Assembly: GCA_036322875.1 (NCBI GenBank)
Contig: AP027925.1
Coordinates: forward strand, 62,001 to 126,000
DNA length: 64,000 nucleotides
Direction: 5' to 3'
From: Paraimprobicoccus trichonymphae
Lineage (GTDB): Bacteria > Bacillota > Clostridia > Oscillospirales > Acutalibacteraceae
In this document: positions 58,373 through 64,000 of the stretch, one piece after another
Layout of the letters: each line of letters starts with the position of its first letter
Position numbering within the stretch: the first letter of the stretch is position 1
Made by a program: the position numbers and the translations under genes
Notes under the pieces: generated by a model
What the model was told of the DNA's origin: nothing
The model's input: only the letters and a program-made list of their open reading frames with translations
Database searches by the model: none

Positions 58373-58708
58373 AAATTTTTTCATTAAAAAACGTCGGATT
58401 CATTGGTCAGCAAAAATAACCACACTAAACATACTCAAACTTGACATTATAGCAACCCAAAATTTTTTACTGTTATTAAACGCAAGTTATGTAAAATTAA
58501 ATTCAAATAACTTAATTATTAACTAATATTTCTGAGAATCAAGCGATTTATACGTAGTTTTTCTCGCTACGATAAATAATTTATTTTTTTGGCTTTAATT
58601 TTCGAATTTTTGCTTCGTGTGAATCGGATCTAAAATAGGATTCAATGTAAAAATTAACATAATTCTATTTTTTTAACATTATTAGTATTTTTTGACTTCT
58701 TGAGTAAA
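58373..58708. other. Intergenic gap between convergent genes
   Basis: Nothing recognised besides T-runs after the cysteine desulfurase stop. No gene or repeat. Confidence 0.3.
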
Positions 58709-61648
58709 TCAAATTGTTTTTTTATTATTTGTAAAAATATTGCTAATTAAAAATATGAGTACAAAGATAATTAGAATAAAAATAATAAATTTAAGGCCTT
58801 GAAAAATGCCTATATTAAGTACATAGCCAAATAACATTGGACCTACTATTTCACCAAAATTTTCTACGATTTTTCTCGCTTTTTCAGAGTGTTTATATCC
58901 ATATTGTTCAATTTGCGGTTGTTCATCATAATAGGCATAATACATATTTATCCCGAAAGCATCGGCAAATCCTAATAAAACAAGTGAAATTAATAAAGAA
59001 GTTACATTTTGAAAAATTATAAAAATTGCGAATGATAATACATATGTGGTAATCCAAAGGCACAGAGATACATATCTAGGTAATTTTTTATAGAAAAAGT
59101 TAGTGAAGAACGTACCAAATAATAAGATCACTAAACTGTTTAATAAAAAGGAGTAACCAATATTGTTCTCTGAAATTCCCATATCAAAACCTACAACTGG
59201 AAATAAATAATATAAATAATAGCTGCAAGAAACCATAGGCAAAATTAAAATCCCAAGTGTAATAAAAATTTTAGGTGAAAAAACGAATCTGAAAGTACTA
59301 ATTTTAGGTTTTTCTGAAATTTCTTGTTTCACTGCTTCAGATATTTCCATTTTTGAAATGTAGCAAATAGCAAATACCGCTAATAAAAAAGCTACAATTA
59401 CCGAAAAACCTATTACCATTTGTTTAGGCAACCAATTTAAGAAAAAGGACCCAAATACTATTCCGCTATTTGTACCTGAAGTTAGACTTACAGTGTAACT
59501 AACCCAACCCCTTTCTACTTCTTCTTCGTCTTCACCATTGTCTAGAATCAAATTTACTATCATTAAAAATAGTCCAGCACTAAAACCACATAATGCATTA
59601 CCTATTATCAAAGCTAAAATATCATGTATAGAAAATTGTATTAAATATCCAATTACAAACAAGATAGCACCTGAAAAGACACTTTTTAATATTCCAATTT
59701 TTTTACAAAAACGTGTTCCAAATATAGACATCACAGCCATAAACAAAGTGTAAATAGATAGCGGCAACGCCATAAGTAATTCAGATGAAAGTCCAAATAA
59801 ATCACCCGATTTTTCTATTACTTCTTTAGCATACAAAGTTAAAAAACCAGATGATATATTCGATGCAAAAAACACCAAAAAAACTGCCATTCGTGTTATT
59901 TCTAGCGGTATATGTGGCTTTTTCTTTTTTTCTTGAATTTTGCTACGATATTTAGCTCTTAAATTTATAAATTCAATTATCTCTACAGCTATCATAATCA
60001 AAGAAACGCTCATTGCAGTAATATTTATAAAAATATTTACTAGAAGTTTAGTGTTGTTTTTTTGTAAAGTAGTTAAGTCTATTCCTATTTCTATAAGCCC
60101 CAAATGTTCCCCGTTTTCTCCATATATTGGTCCCAAAGAAAATAAACAATCGCCGTCTGCCCATCCGTCGTAACTTATGGATTTTGTTTCTCCAGTTTCT
60201 AAAATTTCTTGCTCTAAAGATCCTTCATATTTCCACTCATGTGGGAAATTTACAATTATAGAATCTCCAAGATAATTTATAGTGGAATAAACCTCAGAAA
60301 TTGAACCATTTAAAACTTTGTATATAACACAGTACATATTATCATACGACTCATTAGAACTAAATATGTTTTTTATTAACTTGTCTAGAGAGGTATAATC
60401 ATTATTTTGATAATCGTCTATGCTGTCTAAATTACTAATAGCATCTTTAGGTAACAATTTTGAAGTCAATTGTGATACAGATATTATTCTATTCAAAGTT
60501 TCATTGGTAGAATGAGAACTTATATTTGGAACAACAATTAATCCAAATATAACTGTAATAATGATAACTCCACTCATAACAATTACACTAAGATTAATTA
60601 CAAAACTTTTTTGGCTCAGCAAAAATTTAAAAAGCCAAATAAAAAATATAATAATTCCGATTGCAAGTAAAAATACATCAATCCATATAAGAATACGCAT
60701 AATTACTATCCCTGTAGAAAGTTTATAATTATTATTTTTTATTATAGATTCGCCATTTAAAATAATATCAGATTCGCTAACAGCAGCAATATTATTATTT
60801 TTGGCTGAAATAGAATAATAAATTTTTTTATCTTGTAATTCACCTTCATCAGTGTATACAGTTTCAATTTTTTTGTCTTTTAAAATTCCAATTCTTCTGT
60901 TCCCGAGATCAGTGATATATATATTTCCATCTTCGCCTACGGAAATTCCCCAAGGTACTACACCATCTTCGCCTTTTTGAGAATCACCAGATTTATAAAT
61001 TAAATCAAAATTATTTTTATTCTCAGCTCGATATAATTCTCCTTTTCGAGTTAAAACTAATATTTTATTTTCTTTGTCTATATCAAAATGCATTAATATT
61101 TCTTTTGCGTTTTGAAATTCGTAAACTTCTTCTTTACTAGAACTTAAATTATGAACAATAAAACTATTATCTTTTAAAATAATGTAAGAGACTGTATCGT
61201 CGGGATTTGTAATTATTTGTGAAATTAATCTTATAACTGATTTATTTTCTCTTTCAATAGTATATGCTTCTTCCATTAATTTACCACTAGGGGAATATTT
61301 TTGAATTGACTCAAAACTTAGGTAAATACCAAGAGCGTCGCTTGCATTGTTTAAAACATATATATTTCCTTCATCGTCTATGCTTAAATCTAAAACCTGA
61401 CTAAAACGTTTGTCTGAAGATTTCAAAACTAAATCTACTTCATCGTCTTTATTAATTCTTAAAATTCTCTCACGGGAAGAATCGACGATATACGTATTTC
61501 CTTTATTGTCCAATGTAACATATTCTGGTGATGTAATTTCAAACGTACCTGGAATTTCAAGTAGTAAGTAGTCCTCTCTATAAGTCCAGAAAAAAACTAT
61601 TGTTAGTAAAACGCCAAATGCAAACAGCAATTTTTTAAAACTTGACAA
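58709..61648 (-). CDS. NHL-repeat / extracellular sensor / MFS transporter fusion protein
   Basis: 979 residues from TTG 61648 (CAGGTGAA upstream). In order: a signal anchor (residues 5-21); a beta-propeller of NHL-type repeats (about 30-300; YVTLDNKGNTYIVDSSRERI, GISVGEDGNIYITDLGNRRI); two membrane helices (about 310-375); an extracytoplasmic region of about 160 residues with a Cache-like end (GPIYGENGEHLGLIEIGIDL); another helix (537-563); then a 12-helix MFS domain (590-975; LALIIGNALCGFSAGLFLMI). The layout suggests a transporter whose activity is coupled to an outside sensor. Substrate unknown. It stands alone. Confidence 0.75.
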   Translation of the reverse strand: MSSFKKLLFAFGVLLTIVFFWTYREDYLLLEIPGTFEITSPEYVTLDNKGNTYIVDSSRERILRINKDDEVDLVLKSSDKRFSQVLDLSIDDEGNIYVLNNASDALGIYLSFESIQKYSPSGKLMEEAYTIERENKSVIRLISQIITNPDDTVSYIILKDNSFIVHNLSSSKEEVYEFQNAKEILMHFDIDKENKILVLTRKGELYRAENKNNFDLIYKSGDSQKGEDGVVPWGISVGEDGNIYITDLGNRRIGILKDKKIETVYTDEGELQDKKIYYSISAKNNNIAAVSESDIILNGESIIKNNNYKLSTGIVIMRILIWIDVFLLAIGIIIFFIWLFKFLLSQKSFVINLSVIVMSGVIIITVIFGLIVVPNISSHSTNETLNRIISVSQLTSKLLPKDAISNLDSIDDYQNNDYTSLDKLIKNIFSSNESYDNMYCVIYKVLNGSISEVYSTINYLGDSIIVNFPHEWKYEGSLEQEILETGETKSISYDGWADGDCLFSLGPIYGENGEHLGLIEIGIDLTTLQKNNTKLLVNIFINITAMSVSLIMIAVEIIEFINLRAKYRSKIQEKKKKPHIPLEITRMAVFLVFFASNISSGFLTLYAKEVIEKSGDLFGLSSELLMALPLSIYTLFMAVMSIFGTRFCKKIGILKSVFSGAILFVIGYLIQFSIHDILALIIGNALCGFSAGLFLMIVNLILDNGEDEEEVERGWVSYTVSLTSGTNSGIVFGSFFLNWLPKQMVIGFSVIVAFLLAVFAICYISKMEISEAVKQEISEKPKISTFRFVFSPKIFITLGILILPMVSCSYYLYYLFPVVGFDMGISENNIGYSFLLNSLVILLFGTFFTNFFYKKLPRYVSLCLWITTYVLSFAIFIIFQNVTSLLISLVLLGFADAFGINMYYAYYDEQPQIEQYGYKHSEKARKIVENFGEIVGPMLFGYVLNIGIFQGLKFIIFILIIFVLIFLISNIFTNNKKTI

Positions 61649-62211
61649 GATATTTCACCTGCTTTTAATTGTAATTTCAAAAAAACTTTGAAAAACAAAT
61701 TTTATATCTAAGTTATTATTTTTACACTTAGTAAAGATAGTTATACTAAGAAATTTAGACGTTATTATTTAGAGAAAAATTTTGGGTTTCAAAATTAAAA
61801 AAAGTAGCTGAAAACCATAAAAAAATTCTGAAATTAAACGTTTTTAAACTTGGCTAAGTGTGCATAAATTTCAAAAACGAAAACCAAGTGGTGAAAAAAT
61901 AGAAAATAAAAACGTTTGTTGGTTATTACACTGATATTCGTGAAATAAAAATTTTCTAAAAAAATTTCTATACCAAAGATGGATAAGACTCAACAATTTG
62001 ATATTAATTTATCAAGATATATCAAAATTATCTCGTTAGATCTCAAATAAGGATATATTAGGTTTCAAAAAACGGATTACTTAAAATTTTTAAATTTTAT
62101 TATTTTTTGATAATTATTTGTGATATTCTGAAAATTTATACTTTATTAAATGCTGGAATGTACAGGAAACATATTTACAATTTCCAATATTTTTTGTATA
62201 ATTACCAGATA
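61649..62211. other. Intergenic gap upstream of mtaB
   Basis: AT-rich with no supported gene. The frame upstream of mtaB (from 62107) is open but has no start context. A short stretch near 61870-61905 (AACGAAAACCAAGTGGTGAAA) resembles the main stem of the hairpin-ended repeat, but too briefly to call. Confidence 0.3.
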
Positions 62212-63453
62212 ATGAATTTCTTCATAATTACTTTAGGATGTAAAGTAAATCAATGTGAATCTGATTCTATTGCACAGGTTTTAATTAATAACAATTATAA
62301 TATATCTGAAAATTTAGCAAATTCGGATATTGTTATATTGAATTCTTGTACTGTTACATCAGAATCTGATAGGAAAACTAAGCAGATAATTAGAAAAATA
62401 AAAAGATTAAATCAAGATTGCATTTTAGTTTTAACGGGCTGTATGACTACAACTGAAAATATTTCAGATTTTGTAGATGTTTTAGTTGATAATCGAGATA
62501 AAAAAAATATACACGAAAAAATTTTAAAATTTTTAATTAGTGGTGAAAAAAATTTTGTTTTGAAAAATGAATTTAACGTTGATATTTTTGATTATTTGCC
62601 TATTTGCAGCAGTATAAAAACTCATACTAGAGCTTTTTTAAAAATTCAAGATGGATGTAATAAATTTTGCAGTTATTGTATTGTTCCTTATGTACGTGCA
62701 AAATCTAGATCTAAAAATTTAGACTCAGTATATCAGGATAGTTTAAAATTAGCTAAGTTAAATTACAAAGAAATAGTTTTAACAGGAGTAAATTTAGCAG
62801 CTTATGGTTTGGATATAAATACAAATTTGATAGAAGTTATAAAAAAAATTTCTAATATTGATCAAATTAAAAGGTTAAGATTGAGTTCTTTAGGTCCTGA
62901 GTTTTTTACAAAAAATAATATAGAAAAATTATCTGAATTTGAAAAATTATGTCCACATTTTCATATTTCTTTACAAAGTGGTTCAAATAAGATTTTAAAA
63001 TTAATGAATAGAAGTTATACAAAAGAATTTTATCTGAAAGCTGTAGAGGAAATATACAAAAAAATTCCAAACTCTACTTTAACTACAGATATGATAGTGG
63101 GTTTTCCAAATGAAACGAATGAGGATTTTTTAGAGTCTTTAAAGACAATTCAGGAAGCTGGATTCTTGAAAGTGCATATTTTCCAGTATTCGCAAAGAAA
63201 AGGAACTAGAGCTTCAAATTTTAAAAATCAAATATCAAAAGAAATAAAATCCGAAAGAACCAAAAAAATGTTTGAAGTTTCTAGATTTGAAAGAGAAAAA
63301 ATTATGAAATTATATAAAAATAAAGAAATGCTAGTTCTATTTGAAAAGAAAAGCGATGAAGAAATTTATGAAGGTTATTCTGAAAATTATATCCCAACTA
63401 AAATAAAAAGTAAAAAAGACATCTGCGGAAAGATAATAAAAACCAAACTATAA
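62212..63453 (+). CDS. mtaB: tRNA (N6-L-threonylcarbamoyladenosine(37)-C2)-methylthiotransferase
   Basis: Radical-SAM enzyme that adds a methylthio group to t6A37 of tRNA. From ATG 62212 (413 residues): UPF0004 N-domain cysteines in FIITLGCKVNQCES, NSCTVTSESDRK and VLTGCM; the radical-SAM motif CNKFCSYCIVPYVR; TGVNLAAYG; LQSGSNKILKLMNR; and TTDMIVGFPNETNEDF, then a short C-terminal TRAM-like region. GCKVNQ at the first cysteine separates MtaB from MiaB/RimO. An upstream open frame adds 35 residues not seen in the family. No ribosome binding site is evident. Confidence 0.93.
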   Translation: MNFFIITLGCKVNQCESDSIAQVLINNNYNISENLANSDIVILNSCTVTSESDRKTKQIIRKIKRLNQDCILVLTGCMTTTENISDFVDVLVDNRDKKNIHEKILKFLISGEKNFVLKNEFNVDIFDYLPICSSIKTHTRAFLKIQDGCNKFCSYCIVPYVRAKSRSKNLDSVYQDSLKLAKLNYKEIVLTGVNLAAYGLDINTNLIEVIKKISNIDQIKRLRLSSLGPEFFTKNNIEKLSEFEKLCPHFHISLQSGSNKILKLMNRSYTKEFYLKAVEEIYKKIPNSTLTTDMIVGFPNETNEDFLESLKTIQEAGFLKVHIFQYSQRKGTRASNFKNQISKEIKSERTKKMFEVSRFEREKIMKLYKNKEMLVLFEKKSDEEIYEGYSENYIPTKIKSKKDICGKIIKTKL

Positions 63454-63587
63454 TATATCCTTTCCTCACACCCGTAACAATTGCCTACGGTAATATAACA
63501 CGAGTTTAGTAGAAAATAACATATAAAAAATCTGTCACGAATCTGAATAAAATGGTGATTATAGAAAATCAAAGTAGCAGATTTTTT

Positions 63588-63997
63588 ATGCAAGAAGAGT
63601 TATTAATAGCAATATTTTGTGATGTGGATGAATTTTGTAAAGCATTTTAAAAATATTGTAGAGAAAGATGTTTTCAGGAGAAAGAGAATTTTTTTCAAAG
63701 TTAAGCTTATCGTTATCAGAAATAATGACAATTACAATTTAGTTTCGTCTATTCTATTGCAGATAGTTTAAGTGATTTTGCAAAAACCAAAAGATTATTT
63801 TACAAATTCTGTGAGCTACAATTGTAGGGTTCAACGACCGTAAAGGTTTACAATATTTTAAGAGAAAAATTGTATAAGGTATTTCACGGTAAAAGAGTTG
63901 GCTTTATGAATTTAAACTTCATCATCAAACTCACTTTGTTTGCTGATTCGAGAGATTTAGTTAAGCTAAAAAGTGAAAAAAATACAAGCTCTTAATA
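63588..63997 (+). pseudogene. IS982-family transposase, decayed and internally deleted
   Basis: MQEELLIAIFCDVDEFCKAF opens at ATG 63588 and stops after 20 codons. Further pieces KLSLSLSEIMTITI, GFNDRKGLQYFKRKIV and MNLNFIIKLTLFADSRDLVK follow in different frames. They match, in order, the start, the S-L-S-E-I-M-T-I motif and the end of IS982 transposases, with the catalytic middle removed. Confidence 0.65.
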
Positions 63998-64000
63998 AAA

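Overview
The window is strongly AT-rich, low-GC Gram-positive (Clostridia-type) chromosome. The evidence is the gene set: sporulation-lineage envelope genes (ylbJ, a spoVB-type flippase, a spoVD-type PBP with PASTA domains, a dacF-type carboxypeptidase), pyruvate:ferredoxin oxidoreductase plus acetate kinase (an anaerobic ATP-yielding route), and Firmicutes-style AGGAG ribosome binding sites. Many frameshifted genes, abundant decayed insertion sequences, long AT-rich gaps and several secreted tyrosine-phosphatase-like proteins suggest a host-restricted, possibly intracellular clostridium in genome reduction, for example a gut-protist endosymbiont. The lifestyle is inference. No tRNA, rRNA or CRISPR array was recognised.

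Layout. 1-5.5 kb: two nearly identical group II introns (the first cut by the window edge and sitting inside an open reading frame) around an M23 peptidase and ylbJ. 5.6-14.5 kb: housekeeping (murD, ackA, dut, rplI, ychF, rsmH, ftsL-like) plus a dead TnpB element. 14.8-19.4 kb: a site-2 protease, dprA and several copies of a repeated, promoter-bearing hairpin element. 19.7-28.5 kb: a locus of surface/secreted candidates: a large helical protein and three tyrosine-phosphatase-like proteins, with mnmG embedded. 29-32.7 kb: nifJ/por. 32.9-42.4 kb: accessory region with a broken helical-protein gene, phage remnants (including a portal gene), a glycosyltransferase, dapB, TnpB/IS200 remnants, and a duplicated cassette of small membrane/lipoprotein-like genes. 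42.4-51.2 kb: spoVD, a double-glycine-leader peptide, a decayed IS200/IS605 element, a YihY-family gene, another broken helical-protein gene and a dacF-type gene. 51.3-57.1 kb: an IS5-family element, another broken helical-protein gene, spoVB and nested IS remnants. 57.2-64 kb: a cysteine desulfurase, an unusual NHL-sensor-MFS fusion, mtaB and an IS982 remnant.

Working together: murD, spoVD, spoVB, dacF-type, dapB, rsmH and ftsL serve peptidoglycan synthesis and division but are scattered rather than in one dcw cluster. nifJ and ackA form a pyruvate-to-acetate energy route. mnmG, mtaB and a cysteine desulfurase serve tRNA wobble and position-37 modification and sulfur supply.

The most interesting signals are: (i) secreted phosphatase proteins, two of which carry a dead plus a live PTP domain, with shared leaders and promoters; (ii) a multi-copy ~260-bp element with end hairpins, an internal promoter and a structured RNA; (iii) several genes whose Shine-Dalgarno sequence points to an in-frame ATA or ATT codon; (iv) a gene cassette whose flanking non-coding DNA is conserved better than its coding part.
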